DNA of 64,000 bases from Paenarthrobacter nitroguajacolicus. Lineage in GTDB: Bacteria > Actinomycetota > Actinomycetes > Actinomycetales > Micrococcaceae. A program made the translations under genes and the position numbers. The notes beneath the pieces are model-generated. The model worked only from the letters and a program-made list of their open reading frames with translations, was not told the origin of the DNA and searched no databases. The stretch's first letter is position 1; each line of letters begins with the position of its first letter. This document shows positions 1 to 8,556 of the stretch, piece after piece. The stretch covers positions 59,574 through 123,573 of the forward strand of contig NZ_JAQPPK010000016.1 of assembly GCF_029952445.1 (NCBI RefSeq). The letters are read 5' to 3'.

Positions 1-853
1 GGTATCCCGAGATAACCGGAGTCGAAGCGCTGACCAAGTAGAAGGGCTTGGTTTCGACCGTCTCCGGAAGGTGGCCTGCCGCGAACGCTGTGAGCTTGAG
101 GGTCAGGCCCGAGCCCGTTCCGGCCACGCTCTGAGGGACGTTAAACCCCGACGTTGGAACACCGTCGCGGAGCCACTCGTAATTGAAGTACGACGGCGGT
201 GCAGCCCAGGTGCCGTAGCGGACTTCATACCGTGGCGAGGAATATTTGGATTCCCCAATGGTGAGCGATGGTGGCGTCTCAGCGGAGTTGGGTGCGAGGA
301 CCATGGTGGGATTGTTCACCTCAAAGTCCAGCGATTCCCAAGCGACGGGGAGTGGATAACCATTGCTGCTGCCGCGGTAGTAAGCGACTTCCCGCCGCCA
401 GTCAGCCTCGCCGTAGGTGACGAAGACGCTCTGCAGTGTCTGGGGCCCATTGAACACGTCGGCAGGCAGGTTTAGTGTTGCGCTGGCAGTCAGAGGGCCC
501 GGGGCCGGTGTTCCCGTCCACACAACCTTGTGTTCCGTGACCCGGGATCCGTCCCTGTAATTAAACTCGACGCGTTGCGCCCGCTCGGCAAGGGTGAACT
601 CGATCTGTACCGTCCCGCCGGGGGCCGACGTAGCGGCAGAGAGACGCGTTACCGCCGTCAATGTTGGAACTTGTTGATCCGCAGCGGAGGCTGGTTCCGC
701 TGCCGTGAGAGGTGCCCAGGCCAGGACGGCACCGGCCAGTGCGAGTCCTATCAGGGCGGAAAGTGCGCGAAGCAGAAGGGGCCGTGGCCCGATGTCCGCT
801 GCATGGGTAGTGGTCAAGGTGTCCCCTGTGTCATGTGGTGTCGTTGCGGCCAT
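1..853 (-). CDS. Secreted repeat-family protein, partial (3' end beyond window)
   Basis: The frame is open from an ATG at 853 to the window edge, about 284 codons. The product begins with a signal peptide (hydrophobic stretch ALSALIGLALAGAVLAW, then a likely cut near EPASA-AD). Its mature part has the same segment types as the N-terminal half of the next gene upstream: a beta-rich stretch with F-x-Y-R-D-G, P-A-P-G-P-L-T and later Y-x-W-x-R-D-G. FG-GAP blades would be expected past the edge but cannot be seen. The ATG lies 3 bases after the stop of the upstream gene and lacks a clear ribosome site. A TTG at 817 is preceded by AGGGGA at good spacing and still keeps the signal peptide, so it is a serious alternative start. 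Confidence 0.8.
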   Translation of the reverse strand, partial: MAATTPHDTGDTLTTTHAADIGPRPLLLRALSALIGLALAGAVLAWAPLTAAEPASAADQQVPTLTAVTRLSAATSAPGGTVQIEFTLAERAQRVEFNYRDGSRVTEHKVVWTGTPAPGPLTASATLNLPADVFNGPQTLQSVFVTYGEADWRREVAYYRGSSNGYPLPVAWESLDFEVNNPTMVLAPNSAETPPSLTIGESKYSSPRYEVRYGTWAAPPSYFNYEWLRDGVPTSGFNVPQSVAGTGSGLTLKLTAFAAGHLPETVETKPFYLVSASTPVISGY

Positions 854-856
854 GGC

Positions 857-3076
857 CTAGAAGACCGAAGTAAATCCGCCCCAGCCCCAACCGATGGTTG
901 CCTGGCGCTTGAGGGCCACGTGGCCCAGTCCGTAGAACATGGTGAGCCGCCCGTCGGGATGTATTCCGTACACCTCAGGCACTCCGTCACTGTCGAAGTC
1001 GCCGGGTGCGCCGATGCTGCTGAATCCTTCCCAGCCGTAGCCCGCATAGGCGCTGAACGCGTTTGGCGTCCAAGCGTTGTCGTAGAAGTAGCCGTTGCCC
1101 GCACCGTTGTACATGCGCAGGTTTCCTTGGGAGTCGCGTGCAAAAATGATGCGGGAATCGGGCGAAACGAATGCATTGAACTCTTGCCAGCCCCCCTCCT
1201 GCCAGCCACGGCTGAGGACGTAGGGGGCGAGGAATCCTCCGCGTCCGTTGCCCGGATAAACCCACAGCACATTGGACGCATCGCGGGTGATCAGGTCTGC
1301 AGTGCCGTCGCTGTTGAAGTCGCCCGGGCCCACGATGTCCTTCATGGAGCCCCAGCCTTGGCCAATTTGGTATGCGCGCAGCCAACCGCCCTGCCCGTTG
1401 CCCTGATAAAGGAAGAGCCTGCCCGAGCCGTCCCGGGCCATGACGTCCACGTTTCCGTCGCCATCCCAGTCGCCGGGTGAAAACAATGAGTTGAAGGTAT
1501 TCCAGCCTTGGCCGATCCGCTGTGCCGGCAGCCAACCGCCCGACCCATTGCTTGGGTAGAGCCACAGGTTCCCTGCGCCGTCACGGGCAAAAATGTCCCC
1601 TGTGTCGTCTGCATTGAATCCCTTGCCACGGGTCTTGTCGGCCACCGGGCCGACGAGGTCGACAACCTCGGTGACAGCCGATCCAGCATCGAATCGGGCC
1701 GTCACACCCGCAGTGATGATCACTCCCTTGTCGGCAGTCGTCAGTTTGTAATCCCTGGAGGTCGCTCCCGGAATGGGGGTGCCGTTGCGCTTCCACACGT
1801 AGGTGTACGACGGCTGTCCGCCTTCCGGATCGACCCCTGCCGGACCGTGGTCAAGCCAAAGACGGCCGCCCACACTGGCATCCCCTGTGATGCGCAGGTT
1901 GCTGACCCAGACACGGCGCGGCATAGGTCCGACAACGTCTGTCGAAGCAACCACCGGCAGGTACCCCGGAGCTCGGACCGTCATCTTCGCCCAGATCATA
2001 TTGCCCGGGTCGGAAGTCATATTGGACTGGTATGAGTCCATGTTTGCGTAGTCGATCGGTGTCCCGTTCCGGTACCACTGGAAGTCCGAGAAGGTTGGCT
2101 CCGCGGGCCACGACCCACGATTGATGCCAAGTACCACATACGGTGCGAGCGCACCCTGAACGCGCGGAGCAACCGAGTAGCTGAGTTTCTGAAGAACTTT
2201 CGCGGGGTTGTCCACAGCGAAGTCGCCCTCGGAAAGGGCAGCCCGTGCAGCGGATCCCAACGGAACGGGCGCCGTGCGCTCGAGGGCGCCGTCGCGGAGG
2301 TACGTGTCCTTGGCGAGGCCGTCGAAGTAGGAGATGACGACCCGGTCAAGCGTGTAGTTTCCCGACGCCTGCGCTGCCGTCACAGCACCCGAGGCGGTTA
2401 CGGTCAGTGGACCGGGGGCAGGGTTGCCTGCCCAGGCGAGCTCAAGAGTGGTGACCTCGGACGCATCGCGATAGATGAGCCGGACCTCCTGCGCCACCTG
2501 CGAGAGTTTCACCTGCACTTGTGCGCTCTGACCGGGAGTAAAGCTGGCCGTGAGGGGGGTCATTGCCGTCGGAACAGACGCTGAATAGGGCAGCAGCGGG
2601 TTGTTGATCGTGAAATCCTGTGCTGCGGGGTCCCCGAACGGGGATGCTCCCGTGCCTGGTGGGTAGACGTTGCCGCCCCGGTAGTACACCTGGGATGCCC
2701 CGGCCGTGGTGATCACTTGGACAAAGCTGACCTCGATGGATCCGTTTGGCCACGATGAAGCCGACGCGATTCCGGTGACTGAGCCGTTCGTGGCCCCCGC
2801 GGAGGATGTCCATGCGAGGGTGTGGGTGCCGGCGGCACTGCGGAGACTGACCTCAACCCGTTTGACTGCGGTGGTAGCGGTGAATGCGAAGCTGACCGGA
2901 GCTCCGGCGTCGACGGTCGCGGGCGAGGTGCGGGCGAAAGTCGAGAGGACCGGTGCTGCGGCTTGGGCGGGAGCGGCCGGAGCCAATGAGAGGGCAACCA
3001 GGGCGATCACCATCCCGACCAAAAGCGCGCGGACAGGCTTGGACACAGTCAGAAATCGCACAGGAGTGCTCCCCAT
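857..3076 (-). CDS. Secreted FG-GAP/VCBS repeat protein, large form (739 aa)
   Basis: The ATG at 3076 follows GGGGGA and gives a signal peptide (ALLVGMVIALVALSLAPAAPAQA). An upstream in-frame ATG at 3148 would only add a non-signal-like leader. Residues of about 40-480 are beta-rich, Ig-like segments with two W-Y-R-N-G / W-K-R-N-G modules. The last 250 residues form five FG-GAP/VCBS-like blocks, with Ca-binding motifs such as DGDGNVD and repeated G-N-G-x-G-G-W. The third and fourth blocks are irregular. The protein ends in IGWGWGGFTSVF. No LPxTG anchor is present, so it is probably secreted or non-covalently bound to the wall. Ligand and function are unknown; FG-GAP propellers commonly bind carbohydrate or protein. 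Confidence 0.85.
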   Translation of the reverse strand: MGSTPVRFLTVSKPVRALLVGMVIALVALSLAPAAPAQAAAPVLSTFARTSPATVDAGAPVSFAFTATTAVKRVEVSLRSAAGTHTLAWTSSAGATNGSVTGIASASSWPNGSIEVSFVQVITTAGASQVYYRGGNVYPPGTGASPFGDPAAQDFTINNPLLPYSASVPTAMTPLTASFTPGQSAQVQVKLSQVAQEVRLIYRDASEVTTLELAWAGNPAPGPLTVTASGAVTAAQASGNYTLDRVVISYFDGLAKDTYLRDGALERTAPVPLGSAARAALSEGDFAVDNPAKVLQKLSYSVAPRVQGALAPYVVLGINRGSWPAEPTFSDFQWYRNGTPIDYANMDSYQSNMTSDPGNMIWAKMTVRAPGYLPVVASTDVVGPMPRRVWVSNLRITGDASVGGRLWLDHGPAGVDPEGGQPSYTYVWKRNGTPIPGATSRDYKLTTADKGVIITAGVTARFDAGSAVTEVVDLVGPVADKTRGKGFNADDTGDIFARDGAGNLWLYPSNGSGGWLPAQRIGQGWNTFNSLFSPGDWDGDGNVDVMARDGSGRLFLYQGNGQGGWLRAYQIGQGWGSMKDIVGPGDFNSDGTADLITRDASNVLWVYPGNGRGGFLAPYVLSRGWQEGGWQEFNAFVSPDSRIIFARDSQGNLRMYNGAGNGYFYDNAWTPNAFSAYAGYGWEGFSSIGAPGDFDSDGVPEVYGIHPDGRLTMFYGLGHVALKRQATIGWGWGGFTSVF

Positions 3077-3218
3077 GGTTCCCCCAAATAGAGCCGGCCA
3101 CAGACAACCGGCGGGTGTAAGTGAGATGAGATTACATGGAGGAACCACAAAGCTGGGAATTTCCTGACAAAATTTCCCGCAGAAGACAAGTCACGTCCCA
3201 AGAGCAACCGATAACGGT

Positions 3219-4361
3219 TTAGAAGACGGCGTTGAACCCGTTCCAGCCCCAGCCGATGGCGCCGGAACCGTTCCAGCCACCGTCGCCGTCGCCAAAGTAC
3301 GCAAGTAGTTGCCCGGAGCCATCCACGGCGAAAATGTCAGCGTTCCCGTTGCCGTCTATGTCGCCCGCAGCACCGATGCTTGCCATGCTGCCCCAGCCCC
3401 AGCCGATGGTGGCGGAGGCGTTCCAGCCACCGCTGCCGTTGCCCGGGTATAGCCGCAGGTTTCCGGAGGTGTCGCGGGCCAGGACGTCGACGTTGTCATC
3501 GCCGTTGAAGTCGCCCGGCGTGACGATCTGGTTGAGTGTGTTCCATCCCGTGCCCACCAGCGAGCGGTTCAGCCATCCGCCATTGCCATTGCCGGGGTAG
3601 AGGTAGAGGTTTCCTGATCCGTCGCGGGCCAGGACATCGTTATGGCCGTCCCCGTTGAAATCGCCTGGTGCAACGATCGAGGTGAAGCTGCCCCAGCCGG
3701 TGCCGATCTGGCGCCCTGCAAGGAATGTGCCGTTGCCCGTTCCTTCGTAGAGGAAGAGCCTCCCGGAAGAGTCCCTGGCAAGGACATCGTTGGTGCCGTT
3801 GCCGGTGAAGTCACCGGGTGAGACTACTGTCGTGAAGCCGTTCCAGCCGGGGCCGATGGTGCGGGGTTGTTCCCAGGCGTTGTTGGTGCGGGGATACAGC
3901 AGGAGGGTGCCATCGGAGCGTCGTGCCAGCAACTCGAAAGCGCCGCGGCCGGTGAAACCGTTGGGGCGGTTGGAGGCGGAGATCGGGGCGGTTTCGTCAC
4001 TGGACACTTCCACGGGGTCGCACCCGTTTTGGCTGGCCACGAGGTGCGCAGCAATTGTTGCTCCCTGGTCTTCCTGTGTCACGAGGTAGTTTGGCCACTG
4101 CCTGGAGACCAAGACTCCGTCGCGTGTCCAGTAAATGCTCCAGTCGGGGCCGGCGGCAGCGCCGCAGCCGCTGAAGGAGCCCTGTTCGACATCGACACTG
4201 AGCGTGGATCCGACAAAGGGCGCGCCGCTGATGACCGGCGGTTCAGGGTCCATGTTGGCCATGGCGGGTGCGGGTCCCAAAACCATGGCAGCGAAAATCG
4301 CAGCCACTGTTGCGGCAACCGCTCGACGCACGCCAGACCCCAGGCGTGATGGAGCGTACAT
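3219..4361 (-). CDS. Secreted FG-GAP repeat protein (380 aa)
   Basis: The start is supported by GGGGAGGA upstream of the ATG at 4361. The signal peptide is about residues 1-35 (AAMVLGPAPAMA). Residues of about 38-130 form an Ig-like domain with two cysteines likely to pair (FSGCGAA and NGCDP) and the core SIYWTRDG. It is followed by GFTGRGAFELLAR and five blocks of about 50 residues of the form PGDFNGDG-xx-DVLARD-x-G-x-LYLYPGNG-x-GGW. It ends in IGWGWNGFNAVF. It is a close paralogue of the genes at 4413-5540 and 42889-44043. Presumably an extracellular five-blade propeller; the ligand is unknown. Confidence 0.88.
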   Translation of the reverse strand: MYAPSRLGSGVRRAVAATVAAIFAAMVLGPAPAMANMDPEPPVISGAPFVGSTLSVDVEQGSFSGCGAAAGPDWSIYWTRDGVLVSRQWPNYLVTQEDQGATIAAHLVASQNGCDPVEVSSDETAPISASNRPNGFTGRGAFELLARRSDGTLLLYPRTNNAWEQPRTIGPGWNGFTTVVSPGDFTGNGTNDVLARDSSGRLFLYEGTGNGTFLAGRQIGTGWGSFTSIVAPGDFNGDGHNDVLARDGSGNLYLYPGNGNGGWLNRSLVGTGWNTLNQIVTPGDFNGDDNVDVLARDTSGNLRLYPGNGSGGWNASATIGWGWGSMASIGAAGDIDGNGNADIFAVDGSGQLLAYFGDGDGGWNGSGAIGWGWNGFNAVF

Positions 4362-4412
4362 TGTGTCCTCCCCAGACTTTTATGCTGTTAATGGTACAGC
4401 GTCCGGGTTTAC

Positions 4413-5540
4413 CTAGAAGATCGCAGTGAATCCCGCAAAGCCTGAGCCCACTGCTTCGGAGCCCTTCCAACGTGCCTGTCCGTCGCTGTAGTAAGTCAGC
4501 AGGCGGCCCTGCTGGTCCACGGCGTAGATGTCGGGGAAGCCATCGCCGTTGAAGTCACCGGCGGCGCCGATGTATTTGAGGGCATTCCATCCGACGCCGA
4601 TCATCCAGGATCGCGACCATCCGCCGGCGCCGTTGCCCGTGTAGATGTACAAGTACCCATTGCCGTCCCGCGCCAAAAGGTCCACATTGCCGTCGCCATT
4701 GAAGTCGCCGGGTGTCACCAGTGCGCTCATGACGTTCCAACCGCTTCCGACGGCGGTTCGCGGCAACCAGCCTCCCGCACCATTGCCCGGGTACAGGTAG
4801 AGGGCGCCTCCGGGTTCCCGGGCGAGGATGTCGTTGGTGCCGTCGCCGTTGAAATCGCCGGGGCCGACGATGGCGTCAAAGACATTCCATCCGTTGCCGA
4901 TGGCGCGTGCTGGTTTCCAGCCGCCGGCGCCGTCGCCACTGTAGAGGTAGAGTCCCCCTGCGGAATCGCGCCCGATCATGTCGTTCTTGGCATCGCCGTC
5001 GAAATCGCCCGGGGAGAAGACCACATTGAAGATGTTGAAGCCGGAGCCCACTGTTCTGGAAGCGTCCCATCCTGCGCCGTTGCGGCCGTACAGGAGCAGT
5101 GAGCCGTCATTGGCCCGGGCCAGCAGTTCGAAGCTGCGGCCAGTGAATCCTGCGGAACGGTTCACGGCGCCTACGGGCCTGGTTTCAGCACTGTGCAGGG
5201 ATTCCCCGCCGCACGCGGTCTTGCTGGCAGTGACGTGGACGGCCATCCGCGAGCCGGTGTCTTCCGCTTGCAGGTTGTAGCTTGACGCGGTTTCTCCCGC
5301 CACGAGGAACCCGTCCCGGGTCCAGTAGATCGAGTAGTCCGGGCCCTTGCCGCCACCGCAGCCGTAGAACGTGAAGGGGCCGATGTCTGCCGTCAGTTGC
5401 TTGCCCACGAAGGCTTGGCCGTTGAGTACGGGATCGGGGCCGTTGTTGGGCGCTGCCGACGCCGACAAGGGGCTAAGTGCCATGGCCGCCACTGTGGCGG
5501 CCAACAGCACTGCTGCCATCCGGCGTCGTAAAGTTCCCAT
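4413..5540 (-). CDS. Secreted FG-GAP repeat protein (375 aa)
   Basis: A strong site (AGGAGGA) precedes the ATG at 5540. The signal peptide is about residues 1-29 (VAAMALSPLSASA). The layout matches the 3219-4361 product: an Ig-like domain with cysteines in FYGCGG and TACGG around SIYWTRDG, then GFTGRSFELLAR, then five FG-GAP blocks with DGDAKND, NGDGTND, NGDGNVD and NGDGFPD metal loops. It ends in VGSGFAGFTAIF. It is the first gene of the minus-strand run, 50 bases ahead of its paralogue, so a tandem duplication transcribed together is likely. Function unknown. Confidence 0.88.
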   Translation of the reverse strand: MGTLRRRMAAVLLAATVAAMALSPLSASAAPNNGPDPVLNGQAFVGKQLTADIGPFTFYGCGGGKGPDYSIYWTRDGFLVAGETASSYNLQAEDTGSRMAVHVTASKTACGGESLHSAETRPVGAVNRSAGFTGRSFELLARANDGSLLLYGRNGAGWDASRTVGSGFNIFNVVFSPGDFDGDAKNDMIGRDSAGGLYLYSGDGAGGWKPARAIGNGWNVFDAIVGPGDFNGDGTNDILAREPGGALYLYPGNGAGGWLPRTAVGSGWNVMSALVTPGDFNGDGNVDLLARDGNGYLYIYTGNGAGGWSRSWMIGVGWNALKYIGAAGDFNGDGFPDIYAVDQQGRLLTYYSDGQARWKGSEAVGSGFAGFTAIF

Positions 5541-5740
5541 GCGTTCCTCCTGTGGGTTTCAAACCTGCAAGAAAGTGTATGCGTGGGCGGCGCGAATTCC
5601 GGGAGCGGCAGCGACCGGGGCCTCGGAGGACTCTCAGGGAACGGTCATGTAGCTCCCGTATCATTGATGCGATCGGCCAGCCGCGGGTCTTTCACCCCGG
5701 CCGGCCACCTCCTTGTCAGCCTGCCAAGAGATCGCCGGAA

Positions 5741-6349
5741 ATGCCCGTAACCAACTCACTGGAACCGTACTCCCTTGACCTGACCACGGGGCTGCCCCGT
5801 ATGGCTGCCGCGCCCACAACCCCGCGGCAGCAGCTTCGCTATGCGCGCATCCTGAAAACTGCCTCCGGGTTTGCCCAGCGGCAGTTCGACACGTTGAGCC
5901 TTTCCGACGTCGCTGCCCGCGCCGATGTCCCGCTCGGCACTTTGTATCGCTACTTTCCCTCCACCGCCCACCTGATGCTTGCCGTTTACAGGCAGCAGCT
6001 GCGGGAGCTGCGGGAGGGCGTCCATCAGCGCGAGGGCAAGGGGCATGCGCTCGCAGGCCTGATGATGGAGATCTTCCATCTCCGGGTGATGCAGCCCGGC
6101 GTTGAGCACTGCCTGATCCGCCCGGCAGGCAAGGACGACGACACGGCGCAGCTGCTGCGTGAAATCGATGCCCTCTCCGAAGAAGTGGTCGGCTCGTTGA
6201 GCAAGGATTCGGGCAAAGACACTGTGAAGGCCAGGATTCTTCTGCATCTGGTCAGCGGCTTGGTCCAGGCTGTCCGGTGCCGGAGGCTGTCACTTTTCGA
6301 GGCCGAGAAGGATCTGAAGCGCGCCTGCTCGCTCATGACCGGCGAATAG
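5741..6349 (+). CDS. TetR family transcriptional regulator
   Basis: A 202-residue protein with an N-terminal TetR DNA-binding domain: a helix-turn-helix within FDTLSLSDVAARADVPLGTL followed by YRYFPS, at about residues 45-78. The C-terminal ligand domain is not recognisable. The helix resembles KstR-type regulators, but that is only a similarity of the HTH. The ATG at 5741 is chosen because it begins a typical short arm; the frame stays open further upstream without better start signals. The gene diverges from the FG-GAP operon and sits upstream of the malic enzyme in the same direction. A 10-bp palindrome GGTCTAGACC (6361-6370) just after its stop could be an operator for the next gene. Target unknown. 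Confidence 0.85.
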   Translation: MPVTNSLEPYSLDLTTGLPRMAAAPTTPRQQLRYARILKTASGFAQRQFDTLSLSDVAARADVPLGTLYRYFPSTAHLMLAVYRQQLRELREGVHQREGKGHALAGLMMEIFHLRVMQPGVEHCLIRPAGKDDDTAQLLREIDALSEEVVGSLSKDSGKDTVKARILLHLVSGLVQAVRCRRLSLFEAEKDLKRACSLMTGE

Positions 6350-6626
6350 AGGTACGCGGTGGTCTAGACCGCGCAGCCCAAAGAATGCGGTTTTTCCTAT
6401 GACCTGACTCACATTCAGCGCTGGTTGAACGTTTTACTCTCGAATCGTCTCTCTTGGTATTGAATCTTGTACCCTCAACGCCTCCCTAGGCTGGAACTAC
6501 CGAAGCGGCTAGCAGCCCCCTATCTGCAGAAGCAATGCCGGACCAGCCACCCTTGGTCCGCAACAGCAGTTCTGTTCCTGCCCGAACCATGCCGTGGGTC
6601 CACGGCTAGCCTGAGGAGACAAAGAC

Positions 6627-7817
6627 GTGTCCATCGAGACAATTGCAACTGACAACGACGCCCTGGTACTGACCGAAGAAGAGATCTTCGCAGCCCACGA
6701 AGGCGGCAAGCTGACGATTTCCAGCACCGTTCCGCTGAACAACAAGCGTGACCTCTCCATCGCCTACACCCCGGGTGTCGCCCAGGTGAGCCGCGCAATC
6801 CATGCCGACCCGAAGCTTGCCCGCACCCACACCTGGGCCGAGCGCCTGGTGGTAGTGGTCAGCGATGGCACCGCCGTTCTGGGCCTGGGCAACATCGGCC
6901 CCAGCGCCTCCCTCCCCGTGATGGAGGGCAAGTCAGCCCTCTTCAAGTCCTTCGGTGACCTCGACTCCATCCCCCTGGTGCTCAACACCACTGACGTTGA
7001 TGAAATCATCGAGACCCTGGTCCGTCTCCGCCCCAGCTTCGGCGCGGTAAACCTCGAGGACATTTCCGCTCCCCGCTGCTTCGAACTCGAAGAGCGCCTC
7101 ATCGAAGCCCTCGACTGCCCTGTCATGCACGATGACCAGCACGGCACCGCCGTCGTGGTTCTCGCGGCCCTGACCAACGCAGCCAAGGTGACCAAGCGCG
7201 AGCTCAAGGGCCTGAAGGTTGTTGTCTCCGGTGCCGGCGCCGCAGGCATCGCCATCGCCGAGATCCTCCTGGCCGTCGGCATCGAGGACGTCATCCTGCT
7301 CGACTCCAAGGGTGTGGTCAACTCCGACCGCGCCGACCTCGTGGCCGACCCCTCCAGCGTCAAGGCCCGCATGGCCCACCGCACCAACCCCCGCGGCGTC
7401 ACCGGTGGACCGGGCGATGGCCTGGCGGGCGCTGATGTGTTCGTCGGCGTTTCCTCCTCCAAGCTGGACGAAGAGCACCTGAAGCTGATGAACGACCAGT
7501 CGATCGTGTTCGCCCTGTCCAACCCGGACCCCGAAGTCCTGCCGGAGGTTGCACAGAAGTACGCGGCGGTTGTTGCCACCGGCCGCAGCGACTTCCCGAA
7601 CCAGATCAACAACGTCCTGGCCTTCCCGGGCATCTTCCGCGGCGCACTCGATGCCAAGGCCCGCCGCATCACGCCCGCCATGAAGATCGCCGCAGCGAAC
7701 GCCATCGCTGAGCTGGCTGCCGAAGACCTCTCCGCGGACTACATCGTGCCGAGCCCGCTCGATGCCCGCGTAGCACCGGCAGTCACCGCCGCTGTTGCGG
7801 CTGCAGTCGCCGAGTAG
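6627..7817 (+). CDS. NAD(P)-dependent malic enzyme
   Basis: Oxidative decarboxylation of malate to pyruvate and CO2 in the cytosol. The 396-residue length fits the short prokaryotic form without a phosphotransacetylase domain. Visible are the N-terminal malic domain (NNKRDLSIAYTPGVAQVSRAI), the metal-site region (NLEDISAPRCFELE and DDQHGTA), and a Rossmann fold with VSGAGAAGIAIAEILL near residue 200. Translation starts at GTG 6627, eight bases after GAGGAG. It stands alone, and a strong terminator follows. It could dispose of malate made from fumarate by the aspartase encoded at 53124-54539. Cofactor preference cannot be read from sequence by eye. Confidence 0.95.
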   Translation: MSIETIATDNDALVLTEEEIFAAHEGGKLTISSTVPLNNKRDLSIAYTPGVAQVSRAIHADPKLARTHTWAERLVVVVSDGTAVLGLGNIGPSASLPVMEGKSALFKSFGDLDSIPLVLNTTDVDEIIETLVRLRPSFGAVNLEDISAPRCFELEERLIEALDCPVMHDDQHGTAVVVLAALTNAAKVTKRELKGLKVVVSGAGAAGIAIAEILLAVGIEDVILLDSKGVVNSDRADLVADPSSVKARMAHRTNPRGVTGGPGDGLAGADVFVGVSSSKLDEEHLKLMNDQSIVFALSNPDPEVLPEVAQKYAAVVATGRSDFPNQINNVLAFPGIFRGALDAKARRITPAMKIAAANAIAELAAEDLSADYIVPSPLDARVAPAVTAAVAAAVAE

Positions 7818-7837
7818 CGGCTACCTGCACAAGACCG

Positions 7838-7885
7838 ACGACGGCGACGCCTCCCGAGCTGGGGAGGCGTCGCCGTCGTTCTTTA
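7838..7885 (+). terminator. Rho-independent terminator of malic enzyme gene
   Basis: A perfect 17-bp stem (7838-7854 with 7863-7879) around an 8-base loop is followed by TCTTT. It begins 20 bases after the malic enzyme stop codon. Confidence 0.88.
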
Positions 7886-7886
7886 A

Positions 7887-7951
7887 GCAACCCGGGGTCA
7901 CTTATGGCCCATGTTGGGGGTGCTAACGGGCCGTAAGTGACCCCGGGTTGC
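7887..7951. repeat. Intergenic palindromic element, family B copy 1
   Basis: Arms 7887-7904 and 7934-7951 are an exact 18-bp inverted repeat. With a G-T pair it extends inward through GGCCC/GGGCC to about 24 bp. The loop holds GTTGGGGGTGCTAACGGG, which nearly recurs at 51393-51411. There is no T-run, and the preceding gene already has its own terminator, so it looks like a repeated element rather than a terminator. It lies only 19 bases before the start of the next gene. Confidence 0.7.
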
Positions 7952-7970
7952 TGTGCATAGACTTGGGGCC

Positions 7971-8480
7971 ATGAACGCCGAACTCATCGTGACCATCCTG
8001 TGCGGCCTGGCCATTGCGGTTGGCGTTGTCGGGACCATCATTCCTGTGCTGCCGGGAAGCATCCTGATCGGTGCGAGCCTTTTGGCCTGGGCCATCTGGG
8101 GCGGTGCCGGTGGCATGGGCTGGGTGATCTTTGCTGTGGGCATGGTGTTTGTGGTCTCGGGAATGGCGGCCAGCGCCGTGTTGACGGGGCGCAAAATGAA
8201 GCAGCATGGGATCCCCAACAGATCGGTGCTGATTGGTGTGGTCCTAGGCGTGGTGGGCATGTTCTTTATCCCCGTGGTGGGTCTATTTGTGGGGTTCGCG
8301 CTGGGGCTCCTCCTCAGCGAAGTCCAGCGCACGCGGAACTTCCAGGCTGCGCTGCGGTCCAGCGGGGCTGCACTGAAAGCGACCGGCATAGGGATGCTGG
8401 TGGAGTTTGCCTTGGCCTGCGCCGCCGCGAGCACCTGGATCATCGGTGTATGGACAGAAGCGGTGTACGGAGGCCCTTAA
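7971..8480 (+). CDS. DUF456 family membrane protein
   Basis: A 169-residue hydrophobic protein with about four to five membrane segments. The spacing of glycine-rich hydrophobic stretches (GLAIAVGVVGTIIPVLPGSILIG) and the central basic turn (LTGRKMKQHGIPN) fit the DUF456 family of small inner-membrane proteins of unknown role. The start is the ATG at 7971; an in-frame ATG 18 bases upstream lies within the palindromic element. The ribosome site is weak (TTGGGG). It is monocistronic, between two palindromes. Confidence 0.8.
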   Translation: MNAELIVTILCGLAIAVGVVGTIIPVLPGSILIGASLLAWAIWGGAGGMGWVIFAVGMVFVVSGMAASAVLTGRKMKQHGIPNRSVLIGVVLGVVGMFFIPVVGLFVGFALGLLLSEVQRTRNFQAALRSSGAALKATGIGMLVEFALACAAASTWIIGVWTEAVYGGP

Positions 8481-8486
8481 ACACCC

Positions 8487-8551
8487 CCGCCGGGATGGCA
8501 TGTGATGACAACCCTGCGATACAGAGTTGTCATCACATGCCATCCCGGCGG
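8487..8551. repeat. Perfect 26-bp inverted repeat, family A copy 1
   Basis: Arms 8487-8512 and 8526-8551 match perfectly over 26 bp with a 13-base loop. It lies between convergent stop codons (8480 and 8557). No T-run flanks either side, so it may be a repeat element doubling as a bidirectional terminator. The core TGGCATGTGATGACAAC resembles the element at 28873-28926. Confidence 0.8.
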
Positions 8552-8556
8552 AAGAA

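Noticed and set aside
1..5540. LPxTG-type wall anchoring of the FG-GAP proteins
   Set aside because: No sorting motif, hydrophobic tail or basic end is seen in the three complete proteins.
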